A program made the position numbers and the translations under genes. The notes below the pieces were generated by a model that was not told the origin of the DNA, made no database searches, and saw nothing but the letters and a program-made list of their open reading frames with translations. Positions 1-11,165 of a stretch of 64,000 nt of DNA are shown here, one piece after another (the first letter of the stretch is position 1; the number at the start of each line of letters is the position of its first letter). Origin of the DNA: Guyanagaster necrorhizus (Eukaryota > Basidiomycota > Agaricomycetes > Agaricales > Physalacriaceae); contig NW_025064903.1 of assembly GCF_019112545.1 (NCBI RefSeq), positions 631,698-695,697 of the forward strand, in the 5' to 3' direction.

Positions 1-109
1 CGTTCCCACGGTCCTAAGCGCTGGCCTAGGTGCTCTGACTAAGCAAAGATAGGGGTCATTTCTGAGGAAAAAGAAAAGAAAATAGGAAAAAATAGGAAAA
101 ATCATAACA
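1..109 (-). repeat. Partial LTR (element E5) at the window edge
   Basis: These bases match the end region of the LTRs at 429-947 and 10179-10706, including the shared core around 'ctctgactaagc' and the terminal 'ataaca'. After position 109 the sequence passes straight into integrase-region sequence, not into a polypurine tract. This LTR therefore belongs to an element lying to the left of the window that inserted into an older Gypsy copy. It retains CpGs that both E1 LTRs have lost, so it is younger or less decayed. Only part of the LTR is present. Confidence 0.7.
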
Positions 110-428
110 AAAGGCCATGAGCAAAAGCCAGCCAGCCCAGTTGTCCTGTTGATGATTGATAAACATACAAAGGTACTTTTTGACCTTCTGGTTGATCCAT
201 TCCATTTGTCTATCTGTCTGTAGGTGATAGGCAGTTGAAGTGTTGCTCTTGATCTAGAGTAAGTAATACAGGTCTATCATGAACTTGGAGATAAACTGCA
301 GCTCTTGATCTGAGATTACTACCTGAGGTATTTCACATTTGGCATATACCTCATTTTATAAGATCTTTGTCCATCCTTTTGATGACAATTCTGTCAAATA
401 CACAACTGGTATGATCACCTTTGAAAAA
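110..428 (-). mobile_element. Gypsy integrase remnant E0 (left part)
   Basis: This is minus-strand integrase-region sequence that aligns by eye with 1830-2150 of E1 and 54295-54610 of E2. It is interrupted at 428 by the insertion of E1 and continues at 10707. No open frame survives. It is the host copy into which both E5 and E1 inserted. Confidence 0.65.
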
Positions 429-947
429 TGTTAAGCCCAAATTCCATGTGACTATTAACATGTGATAAACTGATACAACCTCACACTTTGGGTTAGAATG
501 TCAGAGTCCACTTGATGTGATAATAGAGTTGTGTTGTCAAGGCATTGCAAGTTGCTTGAGATAAGATAGTGAAAGAATAAACTTTAGCTCAAAGCTGAGG
601 TTACTATAGTAAGAGCTATGCTACTTAAATACTAATTCCTTATTGTTCTAAGAATATAACTATCTAATTGTTTATCCTGGTGCTGTATAGCATTTTGTCC
701 AGTGTTGCTAAGATACCTACAAAAGAGTATTGTCTGCTGTTGAGCTATTACTACTATAGAATGACAAAAGAGATGCACTACCATTAAACAGCAGCAATAA
801 CAACAGCACTGTAGAATCTAGGTCAGGATACTGACTAATCCTCCCATGGTTCTAAGTGCCTAGACTGGCACTCTGACTAAGCAGAAATAGGAGTCAATCC
901 CAAATAAATCAAAGAAAAGGAAAAGAAAATGAGGAAAAATTATAATA
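429..947 (-). repeat. E1 3' LTR
   Basis: Starts TG (429) and ends TA (947, mutated from CA). Its partner is 10179-10706. The differences are almost all transitions, many at positions where the two copies show TG against CA. It contains the conserved motif (minus strand CAGCTTTGAGCTAA) at 584-597. Confidence 0.85.
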
Positions 948-960
948 TTACCCCCTTCTT
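948..960 (-). other. E1 polypurine tract
   Basis: On the minus strand the bases immediately before the 3' LTR read AAGAAGGGGGTAA, a purine run in the position of the plus-strand primer of LTR retroelements. E2 has the equivalent AAGAGGAGATAA next to its LTR at 53588. This fixes the orientation of the element as minus. Confidence 0.65.
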
Positions 961-1209
961 AAGACCATCATCCTGATGGCTTAGTTAGAGATAAGTCTGC
1001 CAGTCTAGGTACAGGTGGCTGATCTGTTGGATGTCACAATATCTCATTCCAGTCATGCTGGACCTGCTACATGTTCTCTGCTGATGTCATCATTATGTTG
1101 TGATTTTCATTAGGATTTGTCATTGCCTTTTGTCTATTGACCTCTTGTCAGTCAATTTATTTGCTGTTTATAGTTGTGGATTGCTTCATTTGCATCTATG
1201 TACTTTTCA

Positions 1210-2660
1210 TTGACCTATTGATTTGATTCTGGGCTATATCCTTTCCAGCTGACTAGGTAGTCAACTGTTGTTATCATTTCTCTGCTGCATACTTTGACTT
1301 TGCACAGTTTGTGATGTAGTATTTGATTGATTTTGTAGTGTTTCTCATTGTCAATCAATTCTGGTGGTGGTGGAGATGGTCATTCTTGATTTGGAAAGAT
1401 GAGTGTGACATATGGTGTCAGTAATATCTCATTGAAGACATTATAAACCTTCCAGGTGGCCAGCAGTTATAGTTTATATGCAGAATTACTGACCTTCATG
1501 AAGATTGTGAATGGGCCTGTTCATTTGTCTGCTAACTTCTGTTTCAGACAGAGGAGGTGAAGATTTGTAGTATCCAGCCAAACTTTGTTGCTGATTGAAT
1601 ATTTGTGAGCTGGCCATCAGTGTTTATTGTATTGCTTTTTCATTATTGAAGCAGCCTTTTCAAGGGCTATCTTCATTTCTTCATGAATCTTTGCTATGGT
1701 TGTGGCAAAATCTGTTGATGCTGGTGTTGTTGTGTATATCTGTTCACTTTGGGTGACTGATGGGTGTTGTCTGTAGTTCATAAAGAATAGAGTCTTACCT
1801 GTTGCTAAGTGTATTCTGTTGTTGTGTTGGAAGACTGCTAGTGCCAGTCATTCTGTCTAATTGTCTTGGCAATAATTGATGAAAAGTCAGAGATACTTTT
1901 CAACTTCTTGGTTCACCTGTTTCATCTGACCATCTGTCTGGAGATGATATGCTGTTGAAGCATTTCATTTGATGTTAAGGAGTCAGTATAAGTCATTCAG
2001 AAATTTTGAGACAAATTGTAGATCTTAGTCTGAAATCACTACTTGATGCATGCCATACTTCACATAGACCTCATCTCATAGGATTTTTGCCCATTCTTCT
2101 GATATTAATTCTGTTGAGCAGGTGATTAGAATGATTGCCTTTGAGAAGCAATCGATGATGATGATGATTGTATTATAGCTATCACTTTTGGGAAGTCCTG
2201 TTATCATGTCCACCAAGATGTGGATTCATGGTGATGAAAGTACCTCATTTGGATGAAGAGGTGTCACTCAGAGCTGTGTTGAAGATTTACTATGTTAGCA
2301 AACTTCACATGCTTTAATATATTGGATAATATCTTGGCTTATCTTGGGCCACCAATATTCCTATAATATCAATTCCTTGGTCTTTGCAATGTCTGGGTGT
2401 CCAGCAGTCACATGGTTATAACATGTGGCAATGATCTCACCATGAAGTCCTTGGTCTTTAGAAATATAGATCTATCTATCATAATAGATCAATTCTCCTT
2501 CTTTCTTCAGCCTTTACTCATAGTTGAATGATGGAGTGATCTTTTAATCCTATTTATAGGGATCGCACATAGTGCTTTTGATGTGCTCATGCATTTTTTC
2601 TTCCATAGGCATGACTATTGCCTAGAAGTGTTTGGGTTGTAGTAATATGACTCTTTTATT
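1210..2660 (-). pseudogene. E1 integrase and C-terminal chromodomain (decayed)
   Basis: The minus strand encodes fragments of a Gypsy integrase, collinear with the same region of E2 (53.7-55.2 kb). Near the 3' end, about 1215-1262, is a chromodomain core readable as DYLVSWKGYSPESN, the aromatic-cage segment of chromoviral integrases that directs insertion to marked chromatin. There are many stops and frameshifts, with no usable frame. Family membership is supported by the order of domains and by the chromodomain motif. The catalytic DDE residues were not individually located. Confidence 0.7.
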
Positions 2661-2689
2661 GTTATCTCCTCCTTAGTTGTGATCTGCTC

Positions 2690-4115
2690 TGCAGCTAAGG
2701 AAGTTGGCCTTCTTGTTTGCTGCACCAGCCTTATGGTGCAGCATGTATTCATATTCAGATAATTTTATGACCCATCATGTCTATCAGCAATTGAGCTTCT
2801 GTGAGAGATGAAAATATCACAGGTTCTGATGATCTATCCAGATCTCAAAGATCTGAACCACTCCAATGAGATAATGCCACCATTCAGCTAGAGCAAGTAT
2901 TATGGCAAGGAGTTTCTTGTCATAAATTTCATAGTTGCACTCTATAACTGTGAGCACCTTTGACAAAAAGATGACAGGTCACTATTTGCCATCCTGTTCT
3001 TGTGAAAGAACAGCTCTGATAGCATCCTCACTTGAGTCAGCCTCTACTTGGAATTTCCCATCCTGTGTTGGTATAGCAAGGATGACATCTTCAGCTAGTC
3101 AGCATTTGAGGTCATCAAATACCACTTGTTAGAAAATTCCCCAAGTCCATAGGGCATTCCCAGTCAATTGTGTCATTGATCAGACTATTTTGCTGTAGTC
3201 CCAGATGAACTGTTAATAGAAGTTGGTGAATCTAAGAAATAATTGCAGTTCCTTCTTCTTAGTTGGCTTCAGCCACTCAGTTACTCCTGTCACCTTGATA
3301 GAGTCCATCCTAATGCTTCCTTCACTGATAATGACTCCAAGGTATTCAGTCTCCAATATCTTGAATTCACATTTTTCAGCCTTGAGAAAGAGTCAATGCT
3401 TCCTCATCAAGGCTAGTACCTGGCATACTAGCTGTTGGTGTTCCTCTTTGGTTTTAGACATAATTAAGATGTCATCCAAATAGATCATGACCTTCTCCAT
3501 GGCAATAAGATCTTTGAAGATGTTATTTATCATCCACTAAAAGGTGGCTGGCAAGTTGGTGAGTCCAAAAAACATGACTATCAGCTCAAACAATCCATGG
3601 TTGGTTCAAAAAGCGGCCTTCCACTCATCACCTTCTTTGATGCATATATTGTTGTATCCCCATTGGATGTCTAACTTAGTGTAATATTTGGTGCCACAGA
3701 GCTTGTCTATCAATTCTGAGATCAATGGAAGCAGATAATGATTTTTGATCATTATCTCATTGAGCTTCCAGTAATCCTATACTGGTTGGAGTTTTCCATC
3801 CTTCTTTTTAATGAAAAAGAAGGGCAAAGCCATTAGAGACTTTGATGGCCAGATCCTTTCACTAAATAAGTTCTCATCAAGAAACTTATTCAGTTTTTGC
3901 TGTTTGTTGTTGTCAAGTGGATAAGTCTTGCAGTTCAGATTGGCATTGGCATTAGGAATTAGTTTAATGATATGATCCCAAGGCTTTAGGTAAGGTAATT
4001 CATTGAAACTTTTCTTTTCAAATAAGTTTTGGTAGTCCCATGCCCACTCAGGCATCATTTCTTTGAATGTCTTTTTCTCTTTCTTGGCATCAGCCTTGGC
4101 TGCTAAGTTATTCAT
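2690..4115 (-). pseudogene. E1 reverse transcriptase and RNase H (decayed)
   Basis: An open stretch at 3777-4115 carries the N-terminal RT segment, with the PWDH box, the FLDENL stretch and the FFFIKKKDGKLQPV block. The catalytic box reads MIYLDDIL at about 3465-3490, so both aspartates are retained. RNase H follows at about 2820-2945 with a recognisable YEIYDKKLLAIILALAEW segment and a DHQNL box. Frameshifts and stops separate the blocks. It is the polymerase core of a Ty3/Gypsy Pol. Confidence 0.8.
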
Positions 4116-4374
4116 GTGGTGAATGGTGTGAACATGAATGGCCTTCTATAAGTCAATAGCAAGAATCATTTTGCCATCTTCTATTTCTTTGTCCCATTGA
4201 TCTTTGAGATCTTCATCAGATAATTTAAATGGAATCTTCCAGCAGCAGCATCTAGTGAAAATAATGCATCTGGTCTTCCAATTGATTAAGAGGTTATATT
4301 GGATTAATTAATCATAGTCAAGGAATACTTTCTTGGTTTCTAGATCAGTTACTGCCAAATCAATTCATTTGGAA

Positions 4375-4580
4375 TGATCTCCAATAGTGAGCCTAAGCTC
4401 AACATACTTGGTAATAGAACCAGCTTGGTTTTTTGTCTTATCCACATTGTAAACTGGAATGAGTGCTGCTGTAGCTCAGATTGAGAGTTTGTGCTTGGTG
4501 ACAAAAGCACAATTTATTGAGCTACTGATACACCCACTGTTGATTAGTGCAGTGACCACATGAGTTTTTTAAAATGTCAG
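4375..4580 (-). pseudogene. E1 aspartic protease (catalytic Asp lost)
   Basis: The minus strand reads ALINSGC at the place where E2 (56833-57027) reads ALIDSGC. The DSG catalytic triplet of retroviral-type proteases has become NSG through a GAT/GAC to AAC change. The flanking residues (INCAFV, VYN, KNQAGSI) align with E2. The domain is dead even apart from its stop codons. Confidence 0.65.
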
Positions 4581-5162
4581 TGTCTCGATCTGGGCCTTGG
4601 CCAAAAGGTTCTGGCCTGATACCTTGGATCATCAGATGAACATCTTGGATCCTTGGAGTTCATCAAGCCATTTGAGAGCTCAGCATTATTTGGCCTTTTG
4701 AAGCCCTTCAATGGCTTTGTCAACCACTTCTTTGATTTGGGTCTTGTGAACCCAGTTTCTGAGCACAGCTTTCACCGTTGCTTCATCCTTCACATCCTTG
4801 ATGGCTCACCAAGTCCATTCAGTGTTGAATAGCTTTAGCTAACCACTAGAGCTCTCTGCCCTTTTTTGGTCTGCTGGTGTTTGAGTTAGTTCCATAAGGT
4901 GATTTCAATATTGGAGTGGTAGTGTCAGGTATATTTGAATGCACACATAATTTAGACATAGGTGATCCTACAGAAAAATAATCAGTCCATCCAGTGGTAA
5001 TTTGTGACACTCCACTTGATTTACTGGCTGAGTCAGCAGAATCACTCACTGCTCAGCCTCATCTTTTATCTCCTTGGCCTTCATCTCTGGTCCAAAGTCT
5101 TGTTCCTCCTTCTGTAATTCTGCAATCAGCACTCTGAGGTCTTCTTAGATGCACTTGTTCTT

Positions 5163-5220
5163 TTTCTAGAGGCAGTTTCATGCCATGTGGCCCTTTTGGC
5201 CACAATTAAAACACTTCCCC
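5163..5220 (-). pseudogene. E1 Gag zinc knuckle (CCHC)
   Basis: The minus strand reads C-FN-C-GQKG-H-MA-stop-N-C, a C-X2-C-X4-H-X4-C nucleic-acid-binding knuckle in which one codon is now TGA. A CGA-to-TGA change would explain it. The E2 counterpart at 57590-57665 has lost its first Cys (YFNC). Confidence 0.65.
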
Positions 5221-5298
5221 TTCTTCTTGAGGTGATTCATATCTATTGGCTGGTCTGTTCTGATATATGTTGTGCTCATTGAAGAGGATCTGAGCATG

Positions 5299-7079
5299 TG
5301 CAAGGTGAAAACAGATATAGCAGAGCATTATCCACTGACTGCACTCACACCAACACACACATAAAACTCTTAGTTTATGGGGGGATTATAATGCGATAAA
5401 AGTAGTATTCAACAAATATAATTGTCTTCTTCAATGAGATCACAGCATGTGAATAGTAATAGCATGCTTATAACAGTCCAAGGCCTTTCTAAGTCTCAAA
5501 GCTTTTTGTTTTATCAAAACAAGAGGTGGCAACTGGTGTTGCTGGGCCTCAAGGCAAAGGGTACTGCAGTTCAATACAATACATTGAAACACTCTCACAA
5601 AACTCTCCAAATAGTCTCAAGCACAGCTCAGATCACCTCAAAATCTCTAACACACACAATACATAACTCATAGCTTTATGCTCTAAGCAAAAACCAATTA
5701 CAAACATGTCCACAAGTGCCAAAGAGCATAGATCTCTGTTCACAAGCTTCCAAACTGATCATAGACCCACAAGATTCAAACCTGTGTGATCCAGAGACAC
5801 AAAACACAATAAAACCCCATCCAACAGACCAAAGAGTTTGAATCTCTGCCAATCTACAGAAATAACACAAAAGTGCACACTAATCAAGCCAAAGGGTCTG
5901 AACCTCTGCTACCTGAAGCACTGCATATCACAAATACTTCAAAAACTCAAGATGATACCCTTCAGACACTGCTCTCTTATTCTCAGGTTAGAGCACAATC
6001 CAAAATCTCTTATCAAACTGGGCTTAAATCCTTCATGAGCTTCAATGTCTTGCTTAGTTCTCATAGCTCTCTCAAGGATATTCAATAATAAGTTTATTCT
6101 CTCACCCAAAGTTACAAACACAAGCCTAGAGCTAGAGTGCAAGACTTTCTGTGCCCAATACACCACAACTGTGGGGGTCAGAAACTTCCATTCTACTTAT
6201 ACAATACTGTATTTAAATACTCTACTGTGGTACTTACTAATATAATCCTACTATGGTCTCTTCAAAGTGCAGGACTCTATGCCAGATCCCATGGGTATTA
6301 TTTGCATGTATATCACAGTCACCATGCTTATTCTCTTCTGGGCAAGGACTGTGCTCACTGTTCCTTTGCTAGCTGACATTGGCTAGCAGGCCTTACCAGG
6401 TCTGCTCACTTTCTTATTTCCCCAGTGATATCTCTGACAGCAGTAAACTGTTCTAGACCCCTGGAGTTATCTCTCATGCCAGGAGCCAGCCACAATAGCT
6501 ATATTCTGCTTCTCTGTGTCTAATCAGTCATTCTATCTGACTCACCAAAGGTGCCATTTCTCAGTATAATGTGGAGTCCCTTGCTGTGTTATGCATGCTA
6601 AGGTACTATAAGTATGTGTGCAAAACTCAGAGTGGTATGTGCACTATTCATTCCTGAAGTAATATTCCTCTACTTATTACTTTGTTATCATCATTCTATT
6701 TCTCCATTCAATACCTATTTATTCAGATATCTTTCTTTGGTTCTCAGTTCTCAGTTCTAAAGCATGTTCCATCAGTGCATCAATGGCTGTGCATCTTTAA
6801 TCAATGTGATCAGAATTGCTGATCATATTTTGATGGTAGTCTTTTTATTTTTAGCATATTCTTTCATAATAGTATTGGCACATTTAGAGCCAAGTGCTGG
6901 GACCTCACATGCAGCCTAACCCCTCTAGTATTAGTCTGTTACTAGGCCATGCATTCTGCTTATTGTTACTTCAGTTTAGCATTATGATAGCTAGGTTTCT
7001 GTGCACTCTAGTCCTATTTTCTGTTATATGCTTACTGGACTGGAATGCAGTCCATGTATTCACAATTTTCATAATTTTA
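5299..7079 (-). repeat. Dispersed repeat R, copy A, inserted in E1 gag
   Basis: This 1781-bp block separates the E1 capsid frame (ends about 7084) from the zinc-knuckle region (begins about 5294). CATG stands on both sides (5295-5298 and 7080-7083). A related block lies in opposite orientation at 11166-12684, also between CATG tetranucleotides. The ends read TAAAATTATG... and ...CACCTTGCA on the minus strand and are not inverted repeats of each other. No convincing protein is encoded: short frames such as 5422-5673 and 6137-6376 show no family motif. Candidate classes are a non-autonomous DNA element with a 4-bp target duplication or a truncated retroelement. The strand is arbitrary. Confidence 0.65.
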
Positions 7080-7083
7080 CATG

Positions 7084-7549
7084 CCTGAACATGGAGAGGG
7101 CATGTCACCATACCAGTTTTCCTCTCACTGTATGAGGAGGTTGGAGCTGAGCCATCAGACTCAATGAGTGTGATCATGTTGAAGGTGGAGGGCTTCATGC
7201 TCTGTCTCTGGTTCTTCTGTCCTCCCCATAATAGAATGAACAATTCTGCCTTCTGCCATTGTTGCTTCTGGTATATCATGATGATGCATGCCTTCCACTT
7301 ATCATATCCTATTGGGATACTATGTCTGATATCTGAGATGATCTTGAGATAGGAGGACAGAGCTCCCATCTTTATATACTTGACCATTCTTCCAGTATTG
7401 GCTATATCATTCCAGACTTCTGCCAGCTTGCCAAGTCTCTCCAATTTGTCAAAGTAGTCAGTTGCCAGCTTGTCACCCATTTTGAAGTCCTTTATCTTCT
7501 GCTTATGGACTTTTTGAATAGCTGAATCCATGAATTTGTTATTGATCAT
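7084..7549 (-). pseudogene. E1 Gag capsid fragment
   Basis: The open stretch on the minus strand begins INNKFMDSAIQKVHKQKIKDF and contains KLATDYFDKLERLGKLAEVWND, the amphipathic helices of a retrotransposon Gag capsid. E2 has the matching TIDYFDELECLAKLTGIQEDIAN at 57891-58091. The frame runs on to about 6971, but the last 38 residues lie inside repeat R. Upstream (7550-7800) the capsid continues in broken frames. Confidence 0.65.
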
Positions 7550-8437
7550 TTGTTTGAAGACTGGCCATAAGAGGTATTAGTGATGTTGGCATATGGTTGA
7601 TCAGAACATGGGGAAGATAGGGATCTACCATGTTTTTGCCTTGTCTGCCATATGAGTCACAGCAAATATGACCTTGTATATGTCAAAGAGGAAGTATGAG
7701 GCAAATACTTGGAAGTACTGGTTGCAGTCAATAAGAAAGTAGTTGATATTGTCCAATACCTCTTTGAAGAAATAGAGCTCACTTATAAGATTTGGTTTCA
7801 TGTTAAGAATCTAGGCACTAGCTACAAGAGCAGGCATAGAGTTTGAGACATCACTGGATGGTTCTGATCATCCTGCAAGAGCTCCTGAGAATGAATGGAG
7901 AGAGCCATCATCAGCAATAGGACTTTCCAGTAGTAGTGCTTCTTTTTGCATGATCTGCCCATCCTTGATGGTTCAGCCTTGGGCAGTGGCCTCAGAGTCA
8001 TCAGCCTTGGGAGCCTTTGGTGCTGCTCCACTGCCTTTGGCTTTATCTGGCAGAGGTTGTCTAGCAAATGGTTGCTGAATCAGCAGTCTTCATGGATTGG
8101 GATAGTGGCTGCTTGCCTGGGATCAGCTTTGAGAAAGCCAAGATGCTGTGCTGTGGACAGCTGAGATGGTGAATGAGTATCAAGATGATGCTGTTCAGAT
8201 TGAAGGTGCTAAGTTTATCAGCTTACTCAGCACTGGACTCAGTGTCTATGGTCTTGGTGTTATGCTATACTTCAGCTGATAGAGTGGCAATGCCATCATC
8301 TGATATCCTAAATATCATTTATTATGAATAAAAATAGCCTGCTTGGTGGCTGCATATTGTAAAATTTTTGCATGCTCAACTTTGTCAGCAGTAGTATACC
8401 TTTATCCCATGAGTGACATCAATCAGATATCATCCAT

Positions 8438-9675
8438 CTATAATCTAGCTGTACCATCCTGATACAGCTTCAGAAAGTCCTTCTGGCATGCCTCCCATGC
8501 CAGTCTCTTTGACTCTTCCTCATGAATATATATGTTCCATGTACTTTCCCACTCAGTTAGAGAATTCTCAACTTCCTTATTGAGACCCTCTTCCCCTTCA
8601 TCATCCATGCCCTCATTGATAGTCTCACTCTTGTCCTCCTCAAGGAGGAAACTGTTGTGTGGGTCATAAATCTCCAGGATGACTATGCTGAGGCTGGATG
8701 CTTGGTCTGGTGTCACTGGATCCAGATTGAGGAGTAGGCTGCTGCTTGGGCTGCCATTGCTGCTGCTCAACTGCCTCTCATACCACTGCTGCTGCTGCCA
8801 TTGCTTTGCAATATTGGCAGAAGTTTTGGTATAGCCTTGGTTAGAGAAAGAGAGTAGCAAAGTTCCTATCAAGAAACCTTCTAATGTCACCCATAGGGTT
8901 GATATGCTCTTCATCTCCCCTGATCATTTCTTGGTCTGCTAGTATTCTATCTCCCCTGATAGAGATATTGTCAGTCTCAGTGATGGTATCGGTCTCATAG
9001 GATAATGGGCAGTCATCATCAAGGTCAAGTGACACCCTTTGATGGATGTCATCTGCATGAATGACTCTCTCAGCTGATCCTGCTCAGGGGTCAGACTCAG
9101 TGACAGGAGTGCTAGATTCCTGAAATAGAGTGTCAGGTATGCTGTTAGTGGTGGTGCCAATGAGCATACTGATTCTGAGGCTCCTAGAGCTTCTCCTCCA
9201 ATCTGCTGCATCCTGTGCTCAGAGATACCACCCAAAGAGGGTGTTCTCCCTTGCAGCCTTGTACTTGATGCATATCTGCTCCTGAATGTACTTGGAAAGG
9301 TTTCTGGCACATTGAACTTTGTCCTCTTAGAGGAGGACCAGTTGATAGTGTCAGTTTGTTGTGGTAATCATGGTGTCATTCATGCACTGCCTGTTTGACT
9401 TGTTGCATGGCTAGCTGCATGCCACTCCAATCTGTCTGCTTCTTAGGCAGCAGTGTGCCAGTACTGGCACTCACTGCTGTCATTGTCATTGAAATAGGGG
9501 TCACTGCTGACATCTGTCCTATTGTTAGTATTCTTGCTTTGTGCTGACATAGCACATTGGGACTCATGGACTCTGATATTATTGGTCTCTCAAGCCACCT
9601 GAATGGCATCAAGAGAGTCTCTAGTATAGCATCCAATACTAGTGCTAGGGATGGGAGTTGTGGTTCTTGTTGCAA
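8438..9675 (-). pseudogene. E1 first Gag-type ORF (acidic tail), broken
   Basis: Three minus-strand frames (9376-9675, 8939-9310, 8438-8914) cover the region that is a single long ORF in E3 (62375-63769). The last frame contains IYDPHNSFLLEEDKSET followed by an acidic stretch. It aligns with E2 (SIYDPSASSLLEEEDSRDEG) and E3 (FDPPDIFLEEEEDDKGEE). The product resembles the low-complexity N-terminal part of Gag. No known domain was recognised. Confidence 0.5.
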
Positions 9676-9934
9676 TGCTGTGGTGGCTATGCTCAGAGGA
9701 TGGGATAGGGGTGTCAGGTCTGGATCATCAAAACCCTGTAGCCCAAGAGTTTTCAGAGTCTTGGATGACTGCCATTAGGGGTCACATAGAGTACTGGTGC
9801 TGCTGCTCTTCTTCTTCCTTAGTACTCTCTTCAGCTGGACTCCCAGAGTCAGCTTTGAGTACAGATCCCTCCTCAGGCTGGAAGGACTGTGAGGCAGTGG
9901 CAGAGATATCATGGAGGTGGAGGTCTGGTGTGAT

Positions 9935-10090
9935 ATTGCATAGAATAGTTCTGATGTATTGGAATTTCTGATAATGATGAATAGCCCAGATGGTTATTGA
10001 TTGACATCCATGGCACAGCTGTATGATCACCAATAAGCCTATCAGTGTTTTAATGATGGAAGCAAGGAGTTTAAAGAACTTGTGGATGAA
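9935..10090 (-). pseudogene. E1 leader membrane peptide (conserved micro-ORF)
   Basis: The minus strand encodes FFKLLASIIKTLIGLLVIIQ followed by LCHGCQSITIWAIHHYQKFQ. This aligns residue by residue with E3 (62167-62349) and with E2 (about 60570-60720). It is one hydrophobic helix followed by a basic/aromatic tail. The frame runs on through a TGC codon (9938-9940) where E2 and E3 have TGA. The start region is uncertain in this copy. Confidence 0.55.
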
Positions 10091-10164
10091 GTTTGGTCTG
10101 AAGAGTTAAGAGCAGGGGGCATTCAGTTTCTCAGCACAATTGGGCTTGAGAAAGAGAAGATAAA

Positions 10165-10177
10165 AGCTTCAAGCTAA
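10165..10177 (-). other. E1 putative primer-binding site (self-priming type)
   Basis: One base inside the 5' LTR the minus strand reads TTAGCTTGAAGCT. It does not begin with TGG, as a tRNA-primed site would. Instead it can pair with AGCTTTGAGCTAA in the LTR (10334-10347 region), with two G-U wobbles. The same is seen in E2 and E3. Confidence 0.55.
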
Positions 10178-10178
10178 T

Positions 10179-10706
10179 TGTTAAGCCCAAATTCCATGTG
10201 ACTATTAATATATGATAAACCAACACAATCTCACACTTTGGGTTAGAATGTCAGAGTCCACTTGATGTGATAATAGAGTTGTGTTGTCAAGGCATTGCAA
10301 GTTGCTTGAGATAAGATGGTGAAAGAATAAACTTTAGCTCAAAGCTGGAGTTACTATAGTGAGAGCTACACTACTTAAATACTAATTCCTTATCATTCTA
10401 AGAATATAACTACCTAATTGTTTATCCTGGTGCTGTATAGCATTTTGTCCAGTGTTGCTAAGATACTTACAAAAGAGTATTGTCTGCTGTTGAGCTGTTA
10501 CTGCTGTTACTGCTGCAGAATGACAAAAGAGATGCACTGCTATTAAACAGCAGTGATAACAACAGCACTGTAGAACCTGGGTTGGGATGCTGACTAATCC
10601 TCCCACAGTCCTAAGCGCCAGTCTAGGTGCTCTGACTAAGCAGAAATAGGAGTCAATCCTGAATAAATCAAGGAAAAGGAAAAGAAAATGAGGAAAAATC
10701 ATAACA
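10179..10706 (-). repeat. E1 5' LTR
   Basis: TG...CA ends, 528 bp, matching 429-947. On the minus strand a TATA-like TATTTAAG lies at 10374-10381, and CAGCTTTGAGCTAA begins 34 nt downstream (10334-10347). That spacing places the motif at the expected transcription start. Confidence 0.85.
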
Positions 10707-11161
10707 AAAAGTGATCAACTATGATGATGATGGCATCATAGCCTTGGCATTCTGGCAGCCCAGTGACCATGTCCACAGATATGTGTGTTTATAGAGTGCT
10801 CAGAACTTCATTTGGATGTAACAGAGCTGCCTCTGCTTGCATGCTCAATTTCATATGCTGGCAGGTTTTGCAGACCTTCATGTACTTCTTCATGTCTCCC
10901 TTCAGTTTTGGCCACTAGTAGTCCTATAATACTGGCTCCATAGTTTTCATGATTCTGAAATATCCCACTATGATATAATCATGAGATTGGATGATGATTT
11001 CCCCTTAAAGAGCATGGTCTCAGGTATATAGATCCAACTATTACAGTAGATCAAATCTCTTTCTCTTGTCATTTCTCAGTTGTGATTGATAGAAGGGGCC
11101 ATCTTCTGGTCCCACAGCTTAGTATATTGGGTAGTGCTGACATGCCTGCTGCATGTCCAGA
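10707..11161 (-). mobile_element. Gypsy integrase remnant E0 (right part)
   Basis: Continues 110-428 after removal of E1, and aligns with 2150-2640 of E1. The element stops at 11161, where repeat R begins. Its RT, gag and 5' LTR are absent, so it is 5' truncated. Confidence 0.65.
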
Positions 11162-11165
11162 CATG

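Larger units (their letters stand above)
429..10706 (-). mobile_element. Complete but decayed chromodomain Gypsy retrotransposon E1
   Basis: Two LTRs of about 520 bp bound an internal region that reads on the minus strand in this order: leader membrane peptide, acidic Gag-type ORF, capsid, zinc knuckle, aspartic protease, reverse transcriptase, RNase H, integrase and chromodomain. This is the chromovirus (Tf1/sushi-like) order. The target duplication is aaaag on the right (10707-10711) and aaaaa on the left (424-428), one G-to-A apart. Alignment of the joined flanks with E1 and E2 themselves shows that the target was the integrase region of an older relative (E0). Every coding domain is interrupted by stops, mostly of the CGA-to-TGA or TGG-to-TAG/TGA kind. 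A 1.8-kb repeat is inserted at 5299-7079. The element is not autonomous. Confidence 0.85.

Noticed and set aside
2935..3483. Plus-strand frames of 65 and 86 codons
   Set aside because: Antisense shadows of the E1 reverse transcriptase/RNase H, which reads on the minus strand.
5422..6376. Several overlapping frames of 60-83 codons within repeat R
   Set aside because: They lie in all frames of a non-coding repeat, have no motif, and are not kept in the inverted copy.
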